A DNA stretch of 64,000 bases, taken from Euglena gracilis. Its lineage: Eukaryota; Euglenida; Euglenophyceae; Euglenales. The stretch spans positions 77,744,474-77,808,473 of the forward strand of contig CP154956.1 of NCBI GenBank assembly GCA_039621445.1, given 5' to 3'. Below the pieces are notes generated by a model. The model searched no databases. It saw only the letters and a program-made list of their open reading frames with translations, and was not told where the DNA came from. The stretch's first letter is position 1. The number at the start of each line of letters is the position of its first letter. Below are positions 43,451-54,300 of this stretch, piece by piece. A program made the position numbers and the translations under genes.

Positions 43451-44862
43451 GGTCCTAGGCGGTAGACTGGGGGGGGGGGTCCTGGGTGGTCGGCCGACTA
43501 GTCGGCCGACCACCCAATTGGTCGGCCGACTAGGCCTGGTCGGCAGCTAGTCGGCGAGACGGGGGGGGGGGGGTCCTGGGTGGTCGGCGGACTAGTCGGC
43601 CGACCACCCACTCTAATGTAGTTACGGGCCAGTCTCGCCGACTTTTTATGAAGAAAATTGTATGCAAACTAGTCGGTGGCTAGTCGGTGGGCATAAAAAT
43701 GGTCTGTGGCGGGTCCAAACCACCCGGAAATGGTCCGGATGGGGCCAAATAAGTGCCTTACACCAACAGGAACACCCTCAGATGGAAATTTTTGGTCGGT
43801 GGGGGGTCGGTGGGCCCTTGATGGGGTCCGGAGGGGTAAAAAACCAGTGACGAAACAGGGATTACATGAAAATCCTTTAGAAATGCAAGCATTCTGCATC
43901 AGGACAGGCTGAAAACTCCCCCCTCCACCCCCACCCGAGCCCAGATAACAAAATCCCTTCTATGTTGGCAACATACTCGGGGGCTAAGTCGTTTTTGTGG
44001 CTCACTTTGGCATAGGCGGGGGGGCTCCGCCCCCCCGCACCCCCCTCAAATAACAAAATTCCTTCTATGTTGGCAACATACTCCGGGGCTAAGTCGTTTT
44101 TGTGGCTCACTTTGGCATAGGCGGGGGGGGCTCCGCCCCCCCCCGCACCCCCCCCCCCCTCAAATAACAAAATCCCTTCTATGTTGGCAACATACTCCGG
44201 GGTTAAGTCGTTTTTGTGGCTCACTTTGGCATAGGCGGGGGGGGCTCCGCCCCCCCCGCACCCCCCCCTCAAATAACAAAATCCCTTCTATGTTGGCAAT
44301 ATACTTGGAGGGCTAAGTCCTTTTGTGCAAAATTTGACTTATATTGACTTATATACAACGGATAGAGGTGTTCTTTTGCCAAAAGTGGCCCAAAATGGAC
44401 ATTTTCCCCCAATTTTTTTGCATATTCACCCCCGATTGGGGGGTTCTGGAGCCATTTGGGTGGGTTTTGACTGGTTTTGGGGTGATTTGGACAAAATTTT
44501 TTCTCAGGGGGGGGGCTTAAAAGTCGGCGAAACTGGCCCGTAACTACATTAGTGTGGGTGGTCGGCCGACGGGAGGCCCAAAAACAACATCGTTTTGGGC
44601 AAAAAAAAAATTTTTCGGATTTTTTTTTCCGACTTTTTTCAAACCCCAAAAAAAGTAAAAGAAAAAAAAAAAAGAACCAAAGTCAATGGGTCGGGGGGCC
44701 CCCCCCCTGCTCTCGCCGAAACCCCCAGCTGCCGTCCCGGGGCCTAGTCGGTTCTCGACCAATTGAGAGAGTAGGCCTACCAGGGCCGCCTAGCCAATTG
44801 GGTGGTCGGCCGACTAGTCGGCCGACCACCCAGGACCCCCCCCCCCAGTCTACCGTTTGCCA
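43451..44862. mobile_element. Nested TIR element in satellite A, copy 1
   Basis: CAAAACGGGG, present once in an intact satellite A unit, flanks the insertion on both sides. Outer inverted ends contain GGTAGACTGGGG, GTCCTGGGTGG and the palindrome GGTCGGCCGACTAGTCGG. Inside is a second inverted pair, TAATGTAGTTACGGGCCAGT at 43613 and its complement near 44533-44552, bounding about 945 bases. A piece of satellite A (44570-44697) sits between the inner and right outer ends. A 10-bp duplication with long TIRs resembles Mutator-like elements, which is inference; no transposase is encoded. Confidence 0.7.
43945..44330 (-). repeat. 105-114-bp repeats with a G/C hairpin and short peptide frame
   Basis: Four copies of CCCTTCTATGTTGGCAACAT, marked at 43958, 44063, 44177 and 44286, each followed by GCTAAGTCGTTTTTGTGGC. 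Three end in a hairpin of GCGGGGGGG, CTCCG, CCCCCCGC type. The minus strand is open for 131 codons (43877-44272) and repeats AYAKVSHKNDLAPEYVANIE. The copy at 46.98-47.35 kb is frame-broken. Probably non-coding repeats inside the TIR element. Confidence 0.8.
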
Positions 44863-46508
44863 CTCAAAACGGGGCGCTGGCGGGTCGAAAAACGCTCGTT
44901 TTCGGCTCAAAAACAGTTTTTCCGGGTCCGGGAGGCCAAAAAACATCATTTCAGGCAAAAAAAAAATTTCGATTTTTTTCGACTTTTTTTTTTCGGTTTT
45001 GACCCAATGTCAATGGGTCGGCGGCCCAAAACGAGGCGCTGGCAGGTCGAAAAACGGTCGTTTTCGGCTCAAAAACAGTTTTTCCGGGTCAAAACATCGT
45101 TTTGGGCAAAAAAAAATTTTCGATTTTTTTCGACTTTTTTGCCCCGGTTTTGACCCAATGTCAATGGGTCGGCGGCCCAAAACGAGGCGCTGGCAGGTCG
45201 AAAAACGGTCGTTTTCGGCTCAAAAACAGTTTTTCCGGGTCCGGGAGGCCCAAAAACATCGTTTTGGGCAAAAAAAAATTTTCGATTTTTTTCGACTTTT
45301 TTGCCCCGGTTTTGACCCAATGTCAATGGGTCGGCGGCCCAAAACGAGGCGCTGGCAGGTCGAAAAACGCTCGTTTTCGGCTCAAAAACAGTTTTTTCCG
45401 GGTCCGGGAGGCCCAAAAAACATCGTTTTGGGCAAAAAAAATTTCGATTTTTTTTCGACTTTTTTGACCCGGTTTTGACCCAAAGTCAATGGGTCGGCGG
45501 CCCAAAACGGGGCGCTGGCGGGTCGAAAAACGCTCGTTTTCGGCTCAAAAACAGTTTTTCCGGGTCCGGGAGGCCAAAAAACATCGTTTCGGGCAAAAAA
45601 AAAATTTCGATTTTTTTCGACTTTTTTGACCCAGTTTTGACCCAAGTCAATGGTGTCGGCGGCCCAAAACGGGGCGCTGGCGGGTCGAAAAACGCTCGTT
45701 TTCGGCTCAAAAACAGTTTTCCTTTTCGGTCCGGGAGGCCATAAACTCGTTTTTTTGCAAAAAAAATTTCTTTTTTCGATTTTTCTTTTTTTTTGACCCC
45801 AAAGTCAATGGGTCGGCGGCCCAAAACGGGGCGCTGGCGGGTCGAAAAAACGCTCGTTTTCGGCTCAAAAACAGTTTTTTTTTCCCGGGTCCGGGAGGCC
45901 AAAAAAAAATCTTTCTGGCAAAAATAATTTTTTAATTTTTTTCAACTTTTTTGACCCGGTTTTGACCCAAAGTCAATGGGTCGGCGGCCCAAAACGGGGC
46001 GCTGGCGGGTCGAAAAACGCTCGTTTTCGGCTCAAAAACAGTTTTTCCGGGTCCGGGAGGCCAAAAACATCGTTTTGGGGAAAAAAATTTTTTTTCGATT
46101 TTTTTCGACTTTTTTGACCCGTTTTGACCCAAAGTCAATGGGTCGGCGGTCCAAAACGGGGCGCTGGCGGGTCGAAAAACGCTCGTTTTCGGCTCAAAAA
46201 CAGTTTTTCCGCGGTTTCTTTTTTTTTCCTGGGTCCCGGGAGGCCAAAAAACATCGTTTTCGGGCAAAAAAAATTTTTTCGATTTTTTCGACTTTTTTGC
46301 CCCGGTTTTGACCCAATGTCAATGGGTCGGCGGCCCAAAACGAGGCGCTGGCAGGTCGAAAAACGGTCGTTTTCGGCTCAAAAACAGTTTTTCCGGGTCC
46401 GGGAGGCCCAAAAACATCGTTTTGGGCAAAAAAAAAAAATTCGATTTTTTTCGACTTTTTTGACCCAGTTTTGACCCAAAGTCAATGGGTCGGCGGCCCA
46501 AAACGGGG
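44863..46508 (+). repeat. Satellite A array, middle section
   Basis: About ten units in direct orientation, including GAGGCGCTGGCAGG and GGGCGCTGGCGGG subtypes. Several carry insertions in T-runs (TTCCTTTTCGG near 45719, GGTTTCTTTTTTTTTCC near 46214). No gene. Confidence 0.95.
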
Positions 46509-47716
46509 GTCCTAGGCGGTAGACTGGGGGGGGGGGGTCCTGGCGGGCCGGACGACTCCTCGGCCGACCACCCAGTTGGTCCGCCCACTAGCCCTGGTCG
46601 GCAGCTAGTCGTCGACACGGGGGGGGGGGGGTCCTGGGTGGTCGGCGGACTAGTCGGCCGACCACCCACTCTAATGTAGTTACGGGCCAGTCTCGCCGAC
46701 TTTTTATGAAGAAAATTGTATGCAAACTAGTCGGTGGCTAGTCGGTGGGCATAAAAATGGTCTGTGGCGGGTCCAAACCACCCGGAAATGGTCCGGATGG
46801 GGCCAAATAAGTGCCTTACACCAACAGGAACACCCTCAGATGGAAATTTTTGGTCGGTGGGGGGTCGGTGGGCCCTTGATGGGGTCCGGAGGGGTAAAAA
46901 ACCAGTGACGAAACAGGGATTACATGAAAATCCTTTAGAAATGCAAGCATTCTGCATCAGGACAGGCTGAAAACTCCCCCTCCACCCCACCCGAGCCCAG
47001 ATAACAAAATCCCTTCTATGTTGGCAACATACGGGGGGCTAAGTCGTTTTTGTGGCTCACTTTGGCATAGGCGGGGGGCTCCGCCCCCCCGCACCCCCCC
47101 TCAAATAACAAATCCCTTCTATGTTGGCAACATACTCCGGGGCTAAGTCGTTTTTGTGGCTCACTTTGGCATAGGCGGGGGGGGCTCCGCCCCCCCCCGC
47201 ACCTCAAATAACAAAATCCCTTCTATGTTGGCAACATACTCCGGGGTTAAGTCGTTTTTGTGGCTCACTTTGGCATAGGCGGGGGGGCTCGCCCCCCCCG
47301 CACCCCCCCCTCAAATAACAAAATCCCTTCTATGTTGGCAATATACTTGGAGGGCTAAGTCCTTTTGTGCAAAATTTGACTTTTTGACTTATTTCAACGG
47401 ATAGAGGTGTTCTTTTGCCAAAAGTGGCCCAAAATGGACATTTTCCCCCAATTTTTTTGCATATTCACCCCCGATTGGGGGGTTCTGGAGCCATTTGGGT
47501 GGGTTTTGACTGGTTTTGGGGTGATTTGGACAAAATTTTTTCTGGGGGGGGGGGCTTAAAGTCGGCGAAACTGGCCCGTAACTACATTAGAGTGGGTGGT
47601 CGGCCGACTAGTCGGCCGACCACCCAGGATGTCTCGCCGACTAGCTGCGAGGCCGCGTCGGCCGACCAATTGGGTGGTCGGCCGACTAGTCGGCCGACCA
47701 GGGTCTACCGGCCCCA
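46509..47716. mobile_element. Nested TIR element in satellite A, copy 2
   Basis: Near-identical to copy 1 with offset 3057-3058 at the left (CCTAGGCGGT at 43454 and 46511; ACTCTAATG at 43610 and 46668) and about 3038 at the right. Left satellite flanks are also identical, so this copy arose by duplication of the array segment and not by independent insertion. Its right flank keeps GGTCTACC, then GGCCCCAAAACGGGGG, consistent with an 11-bp target duplication. Two more copies of the GTCGGCCGACTAGTCGGCC palindrome lie at 47594-47625 and 47672-47700. Confidence 0.75.
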
Positions 47717-49640
47717 AAACGGGGGCGCTGGCGCGTCGAAAAACGGTCGTTTTCGGCTCAAAAACAGTTTTTCCGGGTCCGGGAGGCCAAAAAACATCGT
47801 TTCGGGCAAAAAAAAATTTTCCATTTTTTTCGACTTTTTTGACCCGGTTTTGACCCAATGTCAATGGGTCGGCGGCCCAAAACGGGCGGCGGGCGGTCGA
47901 AAAACGCTCGTTTTCGGCTTAAAAACAGTTTTTCTGGGTCCGGGAGGCCCAAAACATCGTTTTGGGCAAAAAAAATTCGATTTTTTCGACTTTTTTGACC
48001 CGGTTTTGACCCAAAGTTAACGGGTTGGCGGCCCAAAACGGGGGAAAAACGGTTTGGGGTCCGACACGGCTCAAAAAACAGTCTCTTCGCAAAAAAAAAT
48101 TTCGATTTTCGTTTTTTTCGACTTTGACCCATAAAAATGGGCGGAAAATGCGCGTCGGTCAAAAAAAAACGCTCGTTTTTCGTCAAATTTTTTGGTCCGT
48201 CGGGACCCGTTTTCGGGCAAAAAAAATTATCATTTTTTCATTTTTTGTTTCCCCCATTTTTCATCAATCCCCCCAAAAATTGGGCATCGAAAAAATTTTC
48301 AAAAAAAGGGGGGCCGAGTCCGAAAAACAAAAAGTTGATTTTTTTGGTCCGAAAACAAAAAAAAAAACATTTATTTTCAAAGTTTTTCGACGGTGAAAAG
48401 GGTTTTTTTTTTTAAAAGCCCGAACGGGGTGGGTTAGTCGTGGGCAAAGAAAGCTCGGCCCAAAAGGCAAAAAACCCTTTCAAAAAAATTCGCGGTCGGC
48501 TTAAAAACATCTTTGGTCAAAAATTTGTCGAACCCATACAGTGGGTCAAAAAACAATTAAAAAACGAATGGTTTTCAAACTTCAAAAAAAATGTCGTCGG
48601 GCAAAAAAAAAAACATTTTTCGATTTTTTCGTTTTTTTTGACCCAGTTTTGAAAAAGAGGGGGCTGGGCGGGTCGAAAAACGCTCGTTTTCGGCTCTCAA
48701 AAACAGTTTTTCCGGGTCCGGGAGGCCAAAAAATTTTCGGGCAAAAAAAATTTTCGATTTTTTTCGACTTTTTTGCCCCGGTTTGACACAAAGTCAATGG
48801 GTCGGCGGGCCCAAAACGGGTGGGGCGGGAAAAAACGTTTTCGGCTCAAAAAAAAGTTTTTAGGGTCGGGGAGGCCAAAAAGCATCGTTTCGGGCAAAAA
48901 TTTTTTTTCGATTTTTTTCGACTTTTTGACCGGTTTTGACCCAAAGTCAATGGGTCGGCGGCCAAAAACGGGGCGCTGGTGGGTCGAAAAACGCTCATTT
49001 TCGGCTCGAAAACAGTTTTTCTGGGTCCGGGAGGCCAAAAAACATCATTTCAGGCAAAAAAAAATTTTCGATTTTTTTCGACTTTTTTGCCCCGGTTTTG
49101 ACCCAATGTCAATGGGTCGGCGGCCCAAAACGAGGCGCTGGCAGGTCGAAAAACGGTCGTTTTCGGCTCAAAAACAGTTTTTCCGGGGTCGGGAAGCCCA
49201 AAAACATTCGTTTCGGAAAAAAATTTTTTTTCGATTCGATTTTTTTCGACCCAGTTTTGACCCAAAGTCAATGGGTCGGCGGCCCAAAACGGGGCGCTGG
49301 CGGGTCGAAAAACGCTCGTTTTCGGCTCAAAAACAGTTTTTCCGGGTCCGGGAGGCCAAAAAACATCATTTCAGGCAAAAAAAAATTTTCGATTTTTTTC
49401 GACTTTTTTGCCTCTGGGAGGCCCAAAAACATCGTTTTGGGCAAAAAAAAATTTTTCGATTTTTTTCGACTTTTTTGACCCAGTTTTGACCCGAAGTCAA
49501 TGGGTCGGCGGCCCAAAACGGGGCGCTGGCGGGTCGAAAAACGCTCGTTTTCGGCTCAAAAAACAGTTTTTCCGGGTCCGGGAGGCCATAAAACATCGTT
49601 TCAGGCAAAAATTTTTTTTCGATTTTTTCGACTTTTTTGG
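47717..49640 (+). repeat. Satellite A array, right section
   Basis: About ten units. Those at 48040-48660 are strongly degraded with large changes; those at 48680-49630 are well preserved. Ends by running into a B unit (GGCCGAAAACGGCAAAGTCG). No gene. Confidence 0.93.
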
Positions 49641-50375
49641 CCGAAAACGGCAAAGTCGAACAGTGGAAAAAGTGAACAAAATGGCCAAAAAAGGCCTAAA
49701 TTGGCCGAAAAACGCCCGTATGGGTACGGGGGAGTTGGTGGGAAAAAACTCATATAGAGGTCCCAGGGGTCAATTTAGGTCTCTGGACATTTCCTTTGAT
49801 TTTGCATCATTTTCGAGAAATTTTGAAAACATTGGTTTTTTGACCCCCCACCCCCCGAAAACGGCTAAGTCGAACAGTGGGAAAAGTGTACAAAACGGCC
49901 ATCTGCGCCAAAAACGGCCGTATCTCGGGCTAGGCGGGGAGTTGCGGGGAAATCAAAATACCAGAAGATGGGGCGTTCCAAGGGCTTCAAATTAGGTCTC
50001 CGGACATTTCCTTTGAATTTGCTTCATTTTGGAGATATTTTGAAAATTGACATTTTTTGGCCGAAATGGCAGAGTCCAAAGGGGGGGGCTTATCCAGGGG
50101 GGTAAATCCTACCCAGTTTGGACCCCTTCGCGCGTGAATAACTCGGGCCTGGCGGGGAGTTGGGGGTCAACTCCGGGTGATTCGGAAACTAGGAATCCAG
50201 TCGCTCGCGACTGAAAAAAAAAAATCCGGGAACCGGGCCGGGATCATGGTGATAATCCGTCGGTTCCCGAGGTGGCCCCGACCCGCGGGGGGGGGGGGGG
50301 GGTTCGAGGGGGGGGTTTCGCCGGTGGTAAGCTTCGCTCTTACCCATAAAGGGATAAGAGCTCAGCGACCCCCCC
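49641..50375 (+). repeat. Satellite B and segment C
   Basis: Two B units (CTCGGGCTAGGCGGGG near 49926) and a full segment C, with TCCTACCCAGTTTGGACCCC near 50106 and AGTCGCTCGCGACTG near 50199. It terminates in the hairpin GCTCTTACCC, ATAAA, GGGATAAGAGC at 50336-50361. Confidence 0.92.
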
Positions 50376-50702
50376 ATATATACCGGCCCACTCAATGGAG
50401 GGGTTTTGTGCCCGAAACGGGGCGCTGGCGGGTCGAAAAACGCTCATTTTCGGCTCAAAAAAAACACCTTTTCCGGGTCCGGTAGGCCAAAAAACATCGT
50501 TTCGGGCAAAATTTTTTTTCGATTTTTTCGACTTTTTTTCGACTTTTTTGACCCGGTTTTGACCCAAAGTCGCGGCCCAAAACGGGGCGCTGGCGGGTCG
50601 AAAAACGCCCATTTTCGCCCCAAAAACAGCTTTTCCGGGTCCAGGAGGCCAAAAAACATCGTTTTGGGCAAAAAAAAATTTCAATTTTTTTCGACTTTTT
50701 TG
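50376..50702 (+). repeat. Linker and two satellite A units
   Basis: Starts ATATATACCGGCCCACTC and runs through two A units; the second is cut at CGACTTTTTTG, where the dispersed element that follows begins. Confidence 0.9.
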
Positions 50703-50960
50703 AATTGTCTCCCGATCGGGCTGGTCTTGGCCATCATGGTGCACCGGCTCCTTTTGGACCTGTGGACCCCCCTTAGGGGGGGGGGGACAATTAGGGGCCC
50801 TAATTGGCCACCTGGACCTCGTCCTTCATTTACCTTCCCCTTCCTTCAGACCCCGTCCTTCAGAGTCGCGAACCCCCGTAAAACACCCGAATGAAGGCAT
50901 TTTCCCTTGAAAGGAATACCCTCACCGCCCCCCCTATTTGGCTAATGGTCGGGATCCTTC
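50703..50960 (+). mobile_element. Dispersed element joined to a LINE fragment
   Basis: Begins TGAATTGTCTCCCGATCGG, which is found in the LINE endonuclease remnant at 58822-58842 on the minus strand, then GGCCATCATGGTGCACCGGC, CTAATTGGCCACCTGG, TCGCGAACCCCCGTAAA and GAAGGCATTTTCCCTTG. The same series occurs at 54905-55165 (plus, without the LINE part) and 58535-58846 (minus, with it). Confidence 0.75.
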
Positions 50961-51440
50961 GGACCATACATCTCTTTAAGGACCCCGGGGGGGGGGGGGT
51001 GCTGGGCTAGGGCTAGAAATTTGGGCTGGCTAGAAATTTGGGCTAGCTAGCCCGCCCCCCGGGGGGGGGGGGGGGGGGCTGGGCCCCGGCTGGACCCGAA
51101 CCGGGGTGAGCTGGACTGAAATCGGAAAAATGCCCAAAAATGACCTGCAGAACACAGTTTTGAAAAAATGATGCATCTGAAACCCCCCCAAAATACCCCA
51201 AACGCCCCCCAAACCCCATTTTTGGCCACTTTTGAACACAGTTTTTCAAAAAATTTCGGCGCTTTGCGCCGAAAATTTTTGGGCTGGACCCCCAAAAAAG
51301 GGGCTGGCTAGCTGGGCTAGCAGCACCCCCCCCCCGGGGGGGGTGCTGCTGCGGCTGGGCTGGGCCCAAATCGGGGCTGGCTGCAGCCCCCCCCCCCGGG
51401 GGGGGGGGGGTTCGCAAAACCATAGAGAGATGTATGCTTC
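50961..51440. other. GC-rich palindromic stretch
   Basis: CCCCCCGGGGGGG palindromes at 51054, 51331 and 51391 alternate with GGGCTGG and GGGCTAGCTAGCC words. GGCGCTTTGCGCCGAAAATT at 51258 is another hairpin. No gene. Confidence 0.65.
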
Positions 51441-52755
51441 GGACCCCCAATTAGCCAATTGGGGGGGGGGGGGGACAATTAGGGGGGGGGGTTGCTGAGC
51501 TCTTATCCCTTTATGGGTAAGAGCGAAGATTACCCCTGGCGAAACCCCCCCCCCTCGCCCCCCACCCCCGGGGGTGGGTGGGTGGGGGCCGAACCCCTCT
51601 CCCCCTCCCCTCCTCCCCCCGCCCCCCCCCGGGTCGGGGCCACCTGGAGAACGGACGGATTATCACCATGATCCCAGCCCGGTTCCCGGAATTTTTTTTC
51701 TTCAGTCGCGAGCGACTGGATTCCTAGTTTCCGAATCACCTGGGTTTGACCCCCAACTCCCCGCCAGGCCCGAGTTATTCACGCGCGAAGGGGTCCAAAC
51801 TGGGTAGGATTTACCCGCCCCCCCTGGATAAGCCCCCCCCCCCTTTGGACTCTGCCATTTCGGCCAAAAAATGTCAATTTTCAAAATATCTCCAAAATGA
51901 AGCAAAATCAAAGGAAATGTCCGGAGACTTAATTTGAAGCCTTTGGAACGCCCCATCTACCGGTATTTTGATTTCCCCGCAACTCCCCGCCCAGCCCGAG
52001 ATACGGCCGTTTTCGGCCCGGATGGCCGTTTTGTACACTTTTCCCACTGTTCGACTTAGCCGTTTTCGGGGGGTGGGGGGTCAAAAAATCAATGTTTTCA
52101 AAATTTCTCGAAAATGATGCAAAATCAAAGGAAATGTCCGGAGACCTAAATTGAAGCCCTTGGAACGCTCTATCTACTGGGATTTTGGTTTCCCCACAAC
52201 TCCCCGCCTGGCCCGAGATACGGCCGTTTTTCGGCCAATTTAGGCCATTTCAGGCCATTTTGTACACTTTTTCCACTGTTCGACTTTGCCGTTTTCGGCC
52301 AAAAAAGTCGAAAAAAATCGAAAAAAATTTTTGCCCGAAACGATATTTTTTGCCCGAAACGATATTTTTTGCCCGGATCCAGAAAACCTGTTTTTGAGCC
52401 GAAAATGAGCGTTTTTCGCCCCGCCAGCGCCCCGTTTTGACCCATTGACTTCGGGTCAAAACTGGGTCAAAAAAGTCGAAAAAAATCGAAAAAAATTTTT
52501 GCCCGAAACGATGTTTTTTGGCCTCCCGGATCCAGAAAACCTGTTTTTGAGCCGAAAATGAGCGTTTTTCGACCCGCCAGCGCCCCGTTTTGGTCCGCCA
52601 ACCAATTGACTTTGGGTCAAATCCGGGCATAAAAAGTCGAAAAAAATAGAAAAATTTTTTTTGCCCGAAACGATGTTTTTTGGCCTCCCGGACCCAGAAA
52701 AACTGTTTTTGAGCCGAAATTGAGCGTTTTTCGACCCGCCAGCGCCCCGTTTTGG
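51441..52755 (-). repeat. Inverted composite satellite block (C-B-A)
   Basis: After a CTAATTGGCC-family fragment (51450-51490), segment C is inverted (hairpin at 51499-51524; CGCGAGCGACTGG near 51708), followed by two inverted B units and three inverted A units (52290-52750). It mirrors the direct block ending at 50375. Confidence 0.92.
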
Positions 52756-53230
52756 GCCGCCGGGCCGCCGGGCCGGCCCACCGGGCCGTCGGCCGGGCCG
52801 CCGGCAAGCCCGGCCGCGGGAAGCCGGCGCCGGGAAGGGGCCGGGCCGGGGGGGCCGGGTGGGGCCGGGCTGGGCCGGGCCGCCGGACCGCCGGGGGCCG
52901 GCCCAGGGCCGTCGGAGGGCCGGCAGCCGGGGGCCGCCGGCGGGCCGGGGAAGGGGCCGGCCGGGAAGAGACGGGCCCGGCCGAAGGGCCGCGAGGGGGG
53001 GCGCCGTGCCGGGGGGGGCCGGGGCCGCGAGCCTGCCGGGCCGCCGGGCGCAAGCCGGGCTGAAGTGCCGGGCTGCCGGGTGCGGGAAGGGCCGCGGGCA
53101 GGGTTGCCGGGCCGCGCCGGGGGGCCGGCCGGGCCGCCGGGCCGTCGGGTGCCGGCCGCCGGGCCAGGCTGGGCCGGACGGCGGTGCAGGGCCGCTGGCA
53201 GGCCAGGCCGGGCCGGGGTGGTCTCCCAGG
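52756..53230. repeat. GGCCGCCGGGCC minisatellite
   Basis: About 475 bases of GGCCGCCGGGCC-like units, more degenerate than the array at 42172 and G-rich on the plus strand. It abuts inverted satellite A at GGGCCGCC, the same internal motif as at 42487. Long Arg/Gly/Pro frames are artefacts. Confidence 0.9.
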
Positions 53231-53558
53231 GGGTGTACGGGTCGCGGGCGGGGTCGCGGGGGGGTCGCGGGGGGGGTCGCGGGGGGAACGTGGCAGTTTT
53301 GACTGGTCACGTGTGACCAGTGTGACGTCACGTATAACGTCACATGTAACCTAATTTTGGAACTTTTGGGTCCAAAAATAGATCCAATTAGGAATTTATC
53401 ACACATTTTCAGCAATTTTGATTCCTAATTTGGGTGCCAATTCCTAATTGGGTGCCATTTTTTGGCTCCTATTGGGATGCGGAAACCCTCCATGTCTGGG
53501 TCGCGGGGGGGTCGCGGGGGGGGTCGCGGGGGGGGGTCGCGGGGGGTACACCCCCCCA
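53230..53558. mobile_element. GGGGGTGTA/TACACCCCC element, copy 1
   Basis: About 330 bases with ends GGGGGTGTACGGGTCGCGGG and CGGGGGGTACACCCCC. The interior contains CGGGGGGGTCG tandem units at both sides, GTGTGACGTCACGTATAACG, and GATTCCTAATTTGGGTGCCA. No coding. Copies at 55157 and 60872; an inverted decayed one at 59515. Confidence 0.85.
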
Positions 53559-53779
53559 AAGAGCTCAGCTCTACGTCACACCCTGGTTACCCCGGCCAAT
53601 GGCCAATAAGCCTGACCCCCCTTCCTAATTGGTTAATGGACCGTCCAACGGGACCCCCAATTAGCCAATTAGGGGGGGGGGGGCAAATAGGGGGGGGTGA
53701 GGGTAACCCCCCCCCCTAAATGGCCACCTGGGCTCTGGCCAATTAGGGGGGACAAATAGAGGGGGGGTCACGTTATATA
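53559..53779. repeat. CTAATTGGCC-family fragments
   Basis: GGGACCCCCAATTAGCC at 53650 and CTAAATGGCCACCTGGGCTC at 53716 are pieces of the dispersed family also seen at 54905 and 58535. No gene. Confidence 0.7.
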
Positions 53780-53975
53780 CCCTCACCCCCCCTCAAAGTG
53801 GCCACCCTCTAGGCGCTGTGGAACCCTGAAATGGCCACTCTGGGAGGGGGGACACTTTGGGGGGGGTCAAATTTTGGCCTTCGGCGCCTTTGGCGCCAAA
53901 GGAAATGGCCTCTTTGAGGGGGGTAAAAAAATTTTGGCCACTTTGAGGGGGGGACACTTTGAGGGGGGGTGAGGG
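53780..53975. mobile_element. CCCTCACC-family MITE with TA duplication
   Basis: About 196 bases. Ends CCCTCACCCCCCCTCAAAG and CTTTGAGGGGGGGTGAGGG are inverted repeats. TA flanks both ends (53778-53779, 53976-53977), as in Tc1/mariner-type insertion. Interior: ACACTTTGGGGGG, a GGCGCCTTTGGCGCC hairpin and AATGGCC words. Confidence 0.88.
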
Positions 53976-54001
53976 TATCATAGTTGGCAACCTGTTTTTT
54001 T

Positions 54002-54300
54002 TTGGACTTTGTTTTTTTTTGTTTTTTTTAATTCTAACAATGTTTTTTTTAAAAAAACAAAAAAAACGCCAACAAGGTTTTGCTCGGAAAATTTTTTGAA
54101 TGCATATTTTCAATCATTTTTGGCAAGTTTTGGGGCATTTCTGCCAAATATTTCCTTAAACAAAAAATGGAAAAAGTCCTAAAGTTGCATTTTTTTTTGC
54201 ATTTTTGAATGTTTTTGACCTTTTTTTTTGGCAATTTTTGAACTTAGTAGGATTCGAAGTATGGTTTGGGTGTTTCATAACGAGTTTTTTCAACGAAATT
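54002..54300 (-). repeat. AT-rich dispersed repeat, inverted copy
   Basis: Reverse complement of 61206-61495: shared words include TGAAACACCCAAACCATACTT, read on the minus strand, and TTTTTGAATGCATATTTTCA. A fragment of the same family is at 32340-32425. No coding. Confidence 0.75.

Noticed and set aside
43945-44330. Series of rho-independent terminators (G/C hairpins followed by AAATAACAAAA)
   Set aside because: Hairpins are inside a tandem repeat of a TIR element in eukaryotic DNA, and there is no T-tract in the proper position.
44552-45478. 308-codon basic frame with FGQKKF and KNIVSGKK repeats
   Set aside because: It is satellite A read through; the phase changes with unit length and the same peptides appear in every array.
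52250-53415. Long minus-strand Pro/Arg/Ala frames (267 and 319 codons)
   Set aside because: They are composed of inverted satellite A plus the GC-rich minisatellite, with no conserved domain.
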